A stretch of 64,000 bases of DNA from Cylicocyclus nassatus (taxonomy: Eukaryota; Nematoda; Chromadorea; Rhabditida; Strongylidae), in the NCBI GenBank assembly GCA_958299035.1, contig CATQJL010000001.1:10639817-10703816 (forward strand), given 5' to 3'. The notes below the pieces were generated by a model. The model was not told the DNA's origin and did not search any database. It saw nothing but the letters and a program-made list of their open reading frames with translations. This document shows, in pieces, positions 11,601-22,839 of this stretch. The position numbers were made by a program, and so were the translations under genes. How positions within the stretch are numbered: the stretch's first letter is position 1; each line of letters starts with the position of its first letter.

Positions 11601-12000
11601 CGTCCCTTTAGTCTAGCACATAATACCGGGGGGGGGGGGGCAGAGCAGGTGAGATCAACGTGCGATGAGCGGGGGGGGGGGGAGGGGGGAAGCAGTGTCA
11701 CCACGCAACGTCCTCGGTTTCCATGCTCGATTTCGCTGCTCTCACTCATAAATCCTAAGGAGATCAATACGATTGCGTGTGCTAGGCAGTTCGTCGTTCG
11801 TTCAGTCGGAGAGAGATATTTAACGCTTATTGGAGGAGACCGATAAAAAGCCGATAATCTTCCCTCTCCTCCCTCTCCCCCTCCTTTCCCGCCCATTCCC
11901 CTCGCCTTCTATTTGAGGGCTGATATAGAGTATTTGTTCAAAAACAGAATCTGCACGTAAACAATGGCATTGCGCCTCATAAAGCAATTTTTTGCGCAAT
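8676..12000. other. intergenic, includes two GC-richer segments
   Basis: No gene can be supported. Segment 9200-9640 is richer in GC, with a purine-rich GAGGAGGGGGAGG tract near 9376 and C11 at 9562-9572. Segment 11540-11900 has G13 at 11628-11640, G12 at 11671-11682 and a long polypyrimidine stretch near 11862-11900. Either could be a regulatory region or a repeat. A 17-bp palindrome TCTGGCAAATTGCCAGA lies near 10401. Confidence 0.4.
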
Positions 12001-12375
12001 TCTCAAGCACAGGCAAGTCAGAAGCAAGTTGCAAGCAAATCACAAGCAAGTCGCCAGCAAGCAGATAACATTCACAATTATGGCATATTTTCCGCGCAAA
12101 TTTTGCTGTAGTTTTGTCTTGTGGTACCTATCACCCCTTTGCAAACTCATGAGACCCCACAAAAAAAACCTGCTTGTTACATTATAGCACGGCAGCACAG
12201 TGAGAACACTGAATTAGCTCTTCCCCGGTCTCAGTCGACCAAATATAGTGTTGTTTCTGCATTGTCTACAAAATTTGCGCATAAACAAGGTCAATTTGCA
12301 AAACAATTTTTCCGCAAGTCGCAGGCACGTCGCAAGCATGTGCCAAGCAAATGGCAAGCAAGTTGCCAGCATCAT
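12000..12375. repeat. two blocks of degenerate GCAAG-type short tandem repeats
   Basis: At 12007-12062 and again at 12312-12372 the sequence repeats variants of AAGCAAGTCGCCAGC about every 10-11 bases. Each block is followed by a similar TTATGGCAT/TGTGGCAT ... CGCGCAAA segment, so the two blocks look like a duplicated unit. A related phrase occurs inverted near 36230-36270. Confidence 0.5.
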
Positions 12376-12454
12376 TACAGTGTGGCATTTTTTACGCGCA
12401 AACGTTGTGGTCACCGCAGCTACATTAACTCCGAAATTACTAGCGTGTAAGGCC

Positions 12455-12553
12455 GGGTAGGGGATGAACGCCGCGGAGTACTGGTCCTGGAAAGACATCG
12501 TAAAGGACCAGTTGGACACAAAAGGCGGCTAAAACTGGCGGCGTTCCTACCCT
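12455..12553. repeat. small foldback element of about 100 bp
   Basis: GGGTAGGGGATGAACGCCGC at the left is the approximate inverse of GGCGGCGTTCCTACCCT at the right, with an inner hairpin CTGGTCCTGG ... AAAGGACCAG. Non-coding. Flanks show no convincing target duplication. Confidence 0.55.
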
Positions 12554-15500
12554 AACCTGCACAATCTCCGTTGCACCTGCTGACATTCTGCAGATTACTT
12601 TGGACCTCGCGGAAAAAATACCCATTTATTTTTAGAGCGGCGGCACCGTTCTGATGACGTGAAACATCTCAGCACATCTGGCTGGCATCTCTCGATTGCT
12701 ATAGTCAGCTGGGGCCTATTCGGATGTTATTGGAACCATGTGTAAACTACGCGATTATAAACCTTGTGACGCAAGACCTCTAAGCCCCAATGCTCCACGC
12801 CTATTTCAGAGCTCTTGCTATTTCTCCCAGAAGCGCTTCAAAAACTGCTGTTTAGATCTGCGAGTTTTCGTCTTTATTGCTATAAAGCTCAAGGAAAATT
12901 TATGCACTAGCACTTTGCTCTGCAAAGCTTTTGTCTGGAAAGATTTGCAGCGATGCTAGCTAGCACTTTAGTCCCACTTCATTCCTCACACAAAGGTGGG
13001 GAAATTTTTGGGGACTCGGACTATCTCATATGGAAGATTTAATGGTGAGATCTAACTAAATCACCGCCTAGCCGAAAGCTCATCTAATCCATTCTTAGCT
13101 AAGATAATCAATTTTGAAGTCACGGCCACTACCGTACGAAAACAGTGTCCGCTTAGAGGAGTACGATACTGGGCGAGGCTCTGGAAACGAATTTCTTAGT
13201 TGTCAATAAACCATACGAGCTGCTATTTGGACGATCGCCTAGTCAAGACCTCCCAACCAGTATTCACACAATAAATCCCAGATATGCCTGGCATTGTCTA
13301 TGAGCTCTATGCAATGATTTTCTCGCATTTCCTCCACAAAATGTTTATGGCACTTCCGCTATGAGAGAATATGGGTACTTTACGGTCCAAGCAATAAGTT
13401 AGTTCCTTGATCTTATAGATGTTTACTTTACAGGTTGTAAGGCCTTACATGGCTCAGTAAGCAGAAAAGAATCTATCTGTAAAAATCTATATAAGGACCT
13501 CATACCTCGTAATCTGATCTTTGCTGCCATATCTATCAAAACAAGAGGCTATAACTAATCAGTTTTCTGGGTGCCTATTTCTTTTTGTAATTGCGAAGTC
13601 TGGGTGAAAAGGAGATCAACTAGAAGCATAAGGTAATTAAGGCGTTGATTATTTGTTAAGAGAAAAAACGTTCACCTCTGAATCATGAAATTTAGAAAAG
13701 TGCGCTAACGTTTTTAAATCTATTTTTGAAGTAAAAAAAGCTGTAATTTTACGATTACAATTTGCATAATTTATAAGCCAATCTAAAGCAACTAAGAACA
13801 CTCCAATACATCACTTTAGCCTAGAGACTGCAAACCAGTGCATATAAGGGAGTGAAATAGGGAGATAAAGGAGAAGAAAAAGAAAATGAATGGGAGAAAA
13901 GCAAAATGGCCCCAGGGAAATTTTGATTAGCACGTTATTTTTGAGCTCCTGAACTGAAATGCATAGTGAACTGTAATTCCAATATTTTTATATTCTCCTT
14001 TTATTCCCTTTGAATATGACACTCATATTCACATTTGGCACAGCTGGCACCGGGTCAAGCTGGATAGTTTTTGGGACAAAAGCAAATGGGATACCGTTGT
14101 GGCCTAAAAGAGGCAAAAATTGCGACACTTTTTCTAGTCGACGTTTCGTTTTTTCAAGGTTAAAGATCATTTTTTTTTGAAATTGCTCATTCTCTGGCGA
14201 TCCCTGAGCAGTCTTTAAGAACTGCTTACAAAGCTATTTATCGTCTGGGCACGATAATGATACATATTTTTGCTGACATAAAGTCTCTCATGTCAATCAA
14301 AACCTCAGAGTCTCCACCTTCCCTATAACTCCACAAGTGACTGCTTTGTACAATGTCTTGTTGTTTTCATTGAGACCTTTTGTCTCACTGCAAACGCATT
14401 TGAATAGACAGGGCCCCTATGAAAGGGAAAAAATGGTCGAAATAGTCAGCATTTGCTTTCAAATCGGTTCTCTCTCAGTTATTTTGTTAGTAATATGCAA
14501 ACAGAGGTTGTTTTGCTTTTGGGGCATTTTTGTTTTCGAAAGACAGTCCATAGTTTAGCTTTTGTAGAGTTTAGAACTCTTTGCAGTAGTAAATGTGCTA
14601 GGATTTGAAAGGGTCCCTTTACTGTCGAGTCATTTGTAACTATCTCTGTGCTGCACACTACACGCGCTAGCTCACGATATTTTTTGCAGACTACCCATTT
14701 CGAGAGATTTCGCCTTGGTATCTTTCTTTCTAACAATAAGATATAGATAAGAGCAACTTGGTCTGTTGATGCTTTGTGACTAATCGCAAATACTGTAACA
14801 TTACTGTAGAAGTAGAATGATTGTGTTAGTGAGAAGAAGTCTGGTTTAAAGATTGTTCTGTAAACTTCTACCACAATTATATCATAAAGACATCGTAATT
14901 TTACACTTTCCAAATTGCCTTCTTGGTAGGACAACTTAATGAGGCCATTTGCTGCTGCACTTATGAAAATCTATCTGTTTGTATAAATACGGTAGAAGAT
15001 GACAATTTTCTGTAGAATGTGCAATCACAGTCCGTAAGTTCACGTGAATTCCGAATAGCACTTAGAAAAAAAAATGTATTTCTACGTTTATTTATTTATG
15101 CATTTTTTTACTTACTCCTCATTTTGAGTTGTTAACTTGCTTTTAGTCAACAAAAGCAAATCTGAAAGTCATTTGAGTGGTATGATTTCGTAAAACACAA
15201 AAACTTGCTTTTCTTAAGCCTTTTTTTCAGATCAATAAGATGCCATTCCCCACACTATCATGTAAGTCCGAAAAACTCAGTTTTTCCATTGTTCCCTGCC
15301 ATTACATCGATATGCTTACAGCACTTATGACTATTTTATACAAAAACGTTATGACCTCATACATTCTAGCGCTGCAGCGCTGTGCAAGCTTGCGTGCTAT
15401 TTTCCAGCAGCCTTCGCTCTCATTGGTCGCTTGACTCGCTTTTTGCAGTTTTCTAGAAATTTCTATAACTAAAAATATGGAGCTCACGCTTGTTAGGTTT

Positions 15501-17423
15501 CTACCATCAAGTGATTCTCCACTTTATTATCAGTGAATTCAAATTGCTCTTGGAAAATTGATAAGATCTTAAATAACGTTTCAAAATTTTCCCTTTGCAT
15601 TTTTTATATTATGTCATTTGCTTTTTCATAGGAAAATCTACTTTGTTTTCTTTATTCTTACCGAGTTTTTGATTCTCTCAGAGCTGCATAAAAGTTTCAA
15701 AATGAAAAAAAAAACACAGCTTTTCGTGAAGTGGGACTACATAAAATTTACATGAACCGACGAAGCAAAAAGGAGGGAAAGGGAGAAGTGCGGGTTCTTT
15801 TTATACAAGGCCTCTAGTGAACATGTGTAAGTAATTTCTCTTCCTACGTTATAATAAGCATCAAAGAATTTTTTCTTATGCGACTCGAGTATTGCAACAC
15901 ATCTCTTTTTTCCAACTCAGAATCGAACTCAGGTCTAATCGTTAGAAATTGGAAAATTTCCGAAGAAAATACGTGAACTTGAATATGAATAAAATGTGCA
16001 AGTTATTCAGTACTATACCGAAAGTTCGAAAATTTATCTATCATAGTATTTTCATAGGCGAAACGAAAAAAGCCTTTTTTTTTTAAACTGAGTCAAAAAA
16101 TTTACAGAGAACTAACGGGTTTTCCGAGATTTTTATTGCTGTCCCGACTTCCCTTCCCTCTAGCTCTCGGCACGAGCTAGCACCAGGGAAATTTCAAAAC
16201 GAAATCCCATTTGATCTTGAAAATCTCCTAGAAGTTTCCTTTGATCCTAAACCCTAAAAGAAGCCCTCAAAAACGAAAACGTCGAGTAAAAAAACTTCGC
16301 AATTTTTGTGCCTTTTCAGTGATTAGCATCAAGTGCCAGTGCCCCAACGGAACTGAAGGGCAGCCCAAGAGCAAACATTGATGCCTCAGGTATCCGCAGA
16401 CCTGTGAAACTAATGTAAGACCTTTATTGTCCTTTCATCCACTGAATTCTCTTCATCCAATTATGGAGCTGTTACATCCAAAGTGGAAGGATCTACACAT
16501 TCTTTTCTACATTATCCTTTACTATCAAACATTTTCTCAGATTTTCAGCATTTTCTCGAAGTTCCACATCCCTGACAAAACACAAAATTGTTATCCTCGA
16601 CTGCAAATATGGGATATGTCCAAGATGTCAAATGTGTCCATATTTGGCGCCAAAACTATCACATTTCTGCATACACATTTTCCCACAAAAAATGCATGAC
16701 TCTAAGGCATCAATGATCAGCTACTTCTGAATAATTATAGCTGCCATTGAACCAAAATGAAACGTTCTTTAAGCATTTCCGCCTCATCTTCTAGGTAAAC
16801 GTCATGTTTTGACGTCATGGGTGGTTTTTGACTACCGTAATTGCAAGCTGCTATATTGCAGCCATGTTGTCCAGCTTTGAGCGAGGAAACTAGATGCTCA
16901 CAAATATTTCCAAGCTCATCACTCGAATTTGAAAAAACTTTATCATCAAATTTCTAGAAAAGCTAAATTTTGCAGCATTTCCGTAGCACTTTATAAAAAA
17001 TGCTGCGGAAATGCTGTAAAATGCGGAAGTTCCCGTCCTCAATTGGTCTGACGTGAATATTCTGCGGAAAACGTGTATTCTGATTGCACTTTCTCAAGGG
17101 TCAACTGGTGCGGTACCGCTGTAAATTCTGCTTGTTCTGCGGAAGTTCAGGTGCATTTTCTGAGCAATCGGTTGAAACCAGGTGTTTATCAGTCACAATA
17201 CCTTCAAAAATCATCATTATCTAAAAGACGCTTCGTGAATCCAAGTTTTTGAAGTTCAAAATATTATGCTTCCATTCAAGCTGCTCCTTTCCCCGATGTG
17301 GACGTGCTTCTACAAAAATAAAGCTGATGAGAAAATAAGAGATTCCCCTCCCTGCCCCCAGCCCAGTATACTGAAATACTGGATAGGTCCTCCGCTCCTC
17401 GGGCTCTTCAGTGGTCCTGACCT
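12554..17423. other. intergenic, no supported gene
   Basis: About 4.9 kb with scattered open frames up to 151 codons (for example 14479-14934, minus). None has a recognisable domain, signal or coding-like third-position pattern. No clear paired repeat was seen. Confidence 0.45.
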
Positions 17424-18192
17424 AAAACATTACTAAGGGCTGCATGCATTAACATCCCCACTGAAGAGGGGGTCGCAGCTTACAAAGAAAGCTTCATACC
17501 CTGAAGTTCCGAACTTCTGGATTTCATGCTGTCTACCCATCCGTCATCCGTAAGTATTCCCACCATCATTCACTACGAACTGTAAAACGGGAGCAAGAAG
17601 CTGTACAAGCCGCTTTTTCCGGCTTTTTGTATGATCCCCAGATGATCCCTCGCGGCCGGACGTCTTTTGTTCAAAGTCATTTTTCTTCCTTCAAAGTTAG
17701 CGAAAACCTTCCAAACTTTTACTGATTATCTAACCCCATAGTGCTAAGCAGGCTGCTGATAAGAACAGTTGAGTTTTTGAAAAATCGAATTTTTCGGTAA
17801 ACCCCAAAATTGGACCTGTGGTTCATCGCAAACTCCATGACTTCGAAACATCACTTGTTCTTACCAGAAACATGATTAGCAGTTTTGGATTAGATGAACA
17901 GTACAACTTTGGATTATTTTTATTGACTTCGAAAAAAGAAAAATGAATTTATAAAAAAGACGGTCGGCAGCCAGGGATCATCAGGAGATCGATTAAAAAG
18001 CCGGAAAATGCGGCTTGTACGGCTTCTTGCTCCCGTTCAAGGTGTTCATAGTGAAGGATAGTGGGAGTACTTACGGATAGGTAGACTGCGTGAAATCTGG
18101 ATATCTAGAGCTTCAGTACATGAAGCTTTCTTCTGAAGCTGCGAACCCCTCCCCGCCGGGGATGTTAATGCATGGGCCCTAAGTGTTTTCTC
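17424..18192. mobile_element. palindromic (foldback) element, about 0.77 kb
   Basis: The left arm (about 17432-17700) and right arm (about 17935-18184) are inverse copies. Both contain ATGCATTAACATCCCC at the outer side, GGGAGCAAGAAG in the middle and TCTTTTTTATA or similar near the loop. Roughly 230 bp separate the arms. Identity is high but broken by substitutions and small indels. Non-coding; the superfamily cannot be named from the ends. Confidence 0.75.
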
Positions 18193-19076
18193 ACCCATTC
18201 ATATGCAGAAAATGGAAGGTTCTTGTGGGAAACGCCCTGGGGCCTAGTGAAAGTTTTTAGGCCCCAGAGAGTTTTTAGGCTCTCTACTCCTCCAAATCCT
18301 CCCTCCACTGTCCTCAACTCGTTCTCTGTTTTGGCTGGATTCTACCTTGCCGTAATGCTCGCCCACATAGGTGGTTTCAGTCCCCTCCCTCTCTGATGGG
18401 AAGAGGAGGAATGGTTTCTTGCAGACAATCACAAAGCACACATCTCAATGTATTACACCTCGTACCAGTTGCCCTTGCAGGTGAAGCTACTCGTCGACAT
18501 AACACCCTCTATTCCTTTGATGATGGGAGTGCTCTGTTGATGGAGTAATTTGATGCAAAATACTAATCTAAGAGCGTTCCTTTTCTCATCAGTGCTTCAG
18601 AGTACACTATGGTTCACAATACAAGCCTAATTTAGTCATCGACGGATTAAGTGGAATTTTGATGCGAATCAGAAGCAAATTACTATCGCCCTTATAAATT
18701 CTGGAAATCTCTATAGTACAAGCCTCTCCTCTTGAAGCTTTTCATAATTCATCTTGCCTCCTTATGTATTTGTGTCTTTCTTCAATCAGCGCACCTTTTG
18801 AATCTCCAATTAGCATTCTTTGTTTAGAATCATATGACAATTTACTGAGTTGCGTTGCATTTTTACTACTTATAAAGAAGGCTCCAGCTGTATTACTGTT
18901 GCAGCTCGATGGGTTCCGCTCCTTCTGAGGGTGCTCGTCTGGAAACAAAAAACGCAATACAAAACAGATATAAAAAGAACATACCTTGGAGAGAGTAAAG
19001 AACCACTGTCTACCGATGGGACTCTAACTGAACACTCTCTCCTCTAATAAGCGCTCACGCTCTTTCGACTATTAAG
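18193..19076. other. intergenic, no supported gene
   Basis: Non-repetitive DNA upstream of a possible exon. No second exon that would join it was found. Confidence 0.4.
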
Positions 19077-19230
19077 GGAGCTGATCCACGGTCAGACATG
19101 CCACCAAGACAATAGTGACGGCGCGGTTGACACCGACCTCACAGATGTTAACCAGCAACTTCGAAACATGGTCCACCACATGTCCTGCTCGTCCATGCGC
19201 TTCCAGATGTTCAACGTCCTGAAGTTTTAA
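19077..19230 (+). CDS. possible terminal coding exon, unrecognised
   Basis: After a weak acceptor (ATTAAG at 19071-19076) the frame starting at 19078 stays open for 50 codons to TAA at 19228-19230. Codons end preferentially in C or G (GAC, AAC, CTC, GTC, TTC, ATG), unlike the surrounding AT-rich DNA, which is the main reason to suspect coding. The peptide ends MRFQMFNVLKF. I recognise no domain and could not find upstream exons. The minus strand of the same segment is also open, so strand and even coding status are uncertain. It could be a relic of a duplicated gene or an old transposon. Confidence 0.3.
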
Positions 19231-19368
19231 CTTGCGCGTCCATCGAACCATCCGTCTTCATTCCACACACTCGCGCAAGTCGCGGGACGCAGGCACAGCT
19301 CCGATATCATAAAAGCCCAACCGATCAATAGTACAAGCGACACGAGCAAAGGTGGTAGTAGTAAGAAG

Positions 19369-19747
19369 CAGTGGCGTACCGAGTGGGGGGGCGGGGGAGG
19401 GTCCCCCCCCCCGAGAACGGGTCGCGAAATTTTTGAAAGTTACTTACATGAGCTATAAAAATGTGCAAATGACTTGTTTACTTTTGTAAACAATTAAAAT
19501 AATTTATTAAATTTTTTAAAAATTCAAATTAAATTTTAAAATAAAAATTCAAAGCCTTATAAAAAAAATTTTTCGGGGCGTGGCTGACGCCACGCCCCCT
19601 TTTTCCAGATTTTAGGGGTTGGGGGCCCGCAAAATTGTTGAGAAGCCCCCCTAAAAAATTTTCGGAGTGCGTGGCTTACGCCACGCACCTTCATTTGAAA
19701 AATTTTTTTGCCGCGCCCCCCGAGCCGAAATCCTGGGTACGCCACTG
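19369..19747. mobile_element. hAT-like MITE with G/C tracts, best full-length copy
   Basis: Ends are CAGTGGCGTACC and its exact complement. The flanks 19361-19368 and 19748-19755 are both GTAAGAAG, a perfect 8-bp target duplication as made by hAT transposases. The 379-bp interior is non-coding. It holds a G-rich run and C10 (19403-19412) next to the left end, an A/T core, and two self-complementary motifs, GGGCGTGGC..GCCACGCCC and GTGCGTGGC..GCCACGCAC. This copy is the reference for the degraded relatives listed elsewhere. Confidence 0.9.
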
Positions 19748-20206
19748 GTAAGAAGGATGAACCACGCGCGCGCGTGCGCTATTTATAGCCGAGGCTGGAG
19801 GTGTGCCTGCGTAGTGTCCGGAAGAAAATAGGGTAGCCAGCGATAAAGCGTCGCGACCGTGCTCATGACAGAACTGCGCGACACGGCGCCCCCGGCTACA
19901 TGTATGAGGGAGCGTCGATCGCGAGCCGCTACAATTACCGTGTAACAAAAATTTTCTCAATTTGAATTATTAATTGCACTTTCTGTAATTATGCTTGCGA
20001 AGTGTGAGTATCAATAGAAACAACACAATATTTTTATTGAACTAAAGAGGTTCGATATCGCTGCATTTTATATATTTTATTCTTTATACTTATAAAATAT
20101 GATTAAATGCATTTATATTTGTATATTTTACATTCACATAAAAATTTATATTATGATGTATGATGTTGATTATTGTTTTTATATTTTTAATCTACATATT
20201 TTATTA

Positions 20207-21229
20207 GGTTGTACCGAAAGTTCGTTCGCACCAAATCCAAAAATTCATAAGTTGTTGAATTCTCAACGAATCTGCAAGATCTAAATTTTGCATAAGAGAG
20301 GAACTCATGCTCTTTGCACATGTACCTGAGCTGTTCGTTAAATTGTACAAGGAGATAGAAGGAGATAGAAGCTCAAAACCAAAATTACTCAAAATTTGAA
20401 TTTTTCATGTAGGGTGGGGTCATAAAAAATCGGAAACTTGCAGCAAAAATCGGAGCAGTCGGTAATGTAGGCTCTTTCACCAGCTCTTTCTAACTGTGCA
20501 GTGCTTGTGCTGATTGCACATCTCTACGAAGAGTTGCGATTTTCGAGCAAGCGATACACAAGAGCGAATTTGATTTATTTTGGCATTTTTCAGGGAAATC
20601 ATAAATTTTCACAGAGACGCTCAATCAGCGCAAACTTTGCACTGTCAAAAAGAGCTGGTGAAAGAACCTACACTACCGACTACTCCGATTTTTGTTGCAA
20701 GCTCCCGATTTTTTATGACCCTACACGAAAAATTCAAATTTTGAGTGATTTTGGTTTCGAGCTTCTTCTCCTTCATTTGTATACATCAACGAACATCAGG
20801 TACATTCGCAAAGAACATGTGCTCCTCTCTTACGCAAAATTCTGTTCGTACAAATTCGTCAAGAACCTAAAGAGTTATGAATTTGACTTGCTCAAATTCT
20901 CAAAGGCGCCCCACCTTAATTTGTGTTTAAATTTCATTTCTTTTTCACTGATTCCAATGTGCCAACTTCCAGCTACATGCTGCCTATAATTGCTTTTTCA
21001 TATGTTTGAATCAGGTTCGTAGGGCTTCATGTTTGCCAAAAAATCGTGAAAGCTGGATTTTCAGCAGTTTTCAAAAAATACTTAGATTTTTTGTACTACG
21101 TTATCAAAAATCAAACGGTTTGCGCAGACTTGCAGCTTACATCACGATCTTTATGATGCCACAAAATGGGATTGCTACATAAAATAGGAAAAAAGTTGCG
21201 GGAAAAGTTGCAAAACTTATGTGTCAACC
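20207..21229. mobile_element. foldback mariner-like element 1 of a cluster
   Basis: Bounded by TA on both sides (20205-20206 and 21230-21231). The outermost bases, GGTTG at the left and CAACC at the right, are inverted but diverge quickly. Inside, about 20215-20500 and 20620-20900 are inverse copies of each other (for example AAAGAGCTGGTGAAAG near 20649 and CTTTCACCAGCTC near 20474). The right tail is not mirrored. A 162-codon open frame at 20501-20989 lies across the palindrome and has no coding support. Confidence 0.7.
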
Positions 21230-21237
21230 TAATATTA

Positions 21238-22151
21238 GGTGGGTTCAAAAGTTCGTTCGCCGGATTTACAAAAAATCATAACTTCCTTCCTTTTCGGTGG
21301 AATTCCTTGATTTAATTTTTATTTGAAAGAGGGAACCTTTCTTTTTACAACAGTGTTTTTGTCATGAAATGGCGTGAGAAATTTCGAGAGTTGAAAGCAA
21401 TGGGAGGAAATTAGTCAAGATCGACATTTTTCAAGCTGGATCACCACGAAAAATTCTGGAAGTATGTCTATTTGATAGAAAAAATTTTGCACATTACACT
21501 GGTACCTTTCTTATGGATTTAAAACGAAGTAGGTCGAGAGTTAGAAGCAAATAAAGAGAATTTCTTCACTTTTGCAATTTTTGAGCATGCCCAAGAAAGC
21601 CCAAAAACGTTGAAGAAAAAACGGAAAAGTTATGAACATGGGTTTTGTGACCTTCCCTTTTTAGCTGAGTGAAAATCGTGCCAATCGGGAGCAATTTTCA
21701 TTTTCGGGATTTATTCGGATTTTCGGGTCTGCGTTTTTCACGAAAATTGAAATTGCTCCCGATTGGCAAAACCTGTGTTCTTGGCTTTCTCGCCTTTGAA
21801 ATTTTTGCGCTTTCTTGGGCATGCTCAAAAATTGCAAAACTGAAGTAACTCTCTTAATTTGCCTGTAACTTTCGAACTTTTTCGTTTTAGTTCGTGGGAA
21901 AGGCCTAAAGTAAAAACCATAATTTTCTCTATCAAATAGTGATTTTTCCGGAATTTTTCGTGATCTAACTTAAAAAATGCCAATCTTGAGTAAATTTATT
22001 CAATACTCTCGAGCTTCATGCCATTTCATGACATAGATACTGTTGTAATGAGAAGGGTTTCCTTTCAAATAAAAATTAAATCAAGGAGTTCCACCGAAAA
22101 AGAAGGAAGTTTTTTTTTTGAAAATCCGGCGAACGAAATTTTGGACCCACC
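21238..22151. mobile_element. near-complete palindrome element 2 of a cluster
   Basis: A 914-bp element flanked by TA (21236-21237 and 22152-22153). It is inversely repeated along its entire length with the centre near 21715. The left end is GGTGGGTTCAAAAGTTCGTT and the inverse of the right end is GGTGGGTCCAAAATTTCGTT. Matching islands such as TTTTTGAGCATGCCCAAGAA and CCAATCGGGAGCAATTT occur on both arms. TA flanks point to a Tc1/mariner-type transposase. A transcript would fold into a very long hairpin. Confidence 0.85.
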
Positions 22152-22158
22152 TAGTATA

Positions 22159-22837
22159 CAGGGTGTCCCAAAAGTATGTATGCACTGTTTGATCGTTAAC
22201 ATCTCTCTTCCCAAGAAGCCTTTTGCCTTGCTTTAGGTACTGTTTTGTAGAGCTGGCTTCAATTTAGATTTGCAGTACAGAATGAATCATCCATCTCTCA
22301 TAAGTACTGTAGGATTACGGTAGAAACTTGAAACATATGGCGTCATTGTGGAAAAAGCTGCCGTTTGAAAATTTTTCAAAAAAAAAAGTGAAAATCTATA
22401 TAATAGGGTTTTTATGGACGCTGAGTTCAATACTCAACTATTCACAAGATTGCGAAGCTTTCTAAACGGTGTAACCGCACTTTTTAGGAACATTGAAAAA
22501 TGGCCGCTACCTCTTACCTGGCATAACTCTTCAACGAAGCATCATAAAAGTTGAGAACTTTACAGTTAGAATCAACACTCTAACTAGCCTAGTGTGAAAA
22601 ATTCAGGCTGTTTTGTTTCCTTTCTGAGGCAAAATATGGCCTTTCATGGCTCAAAACCCTCTCTGAAGTTTCTACCGTAATCCTACAGTAATCAAGAGAG
22701 ATGGGTGATTATTTCTTTACTGCAAATTCAAGTTGAAGCTAGCTCTACAAAACGGTACCTGAAGCAAGGCAAAAGACTTCTTGAGGAAGAGAGATATCAA
22801 CGACCAAACAGTGCATGCATATTTTTGAGACACCTTG
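22159..22837. mobile_element. foldback element 3 of a cluster
   Basis: The ends CAGGGTGTCCCAAAAGTATG and inverse CAAGGTGTCTCAAAAATATG sit next to TA at 22157-22158 and 22838-22839. Arms of at least 175 bp are inverse copies (GTAGGATTACGGTAGAAACTT and its complement lie at their inner sides). The middle of about 330 bp is single copy. Non-coding. CAGGGTG termini are typical of Tc1/mariner-like elements. Confidence 0.85.
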
Positions 22838-22839
22838 TA

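Noticed and set aside
14479..14934. 151-codon minus-strand open frame
   Set aside because: AT-rich composition, no domain and no supporting signals; compatible with chance.
20501..20989. 162-codon open frame
   Set aside because: Spans the arms of a foldback element and shows no protein family character.
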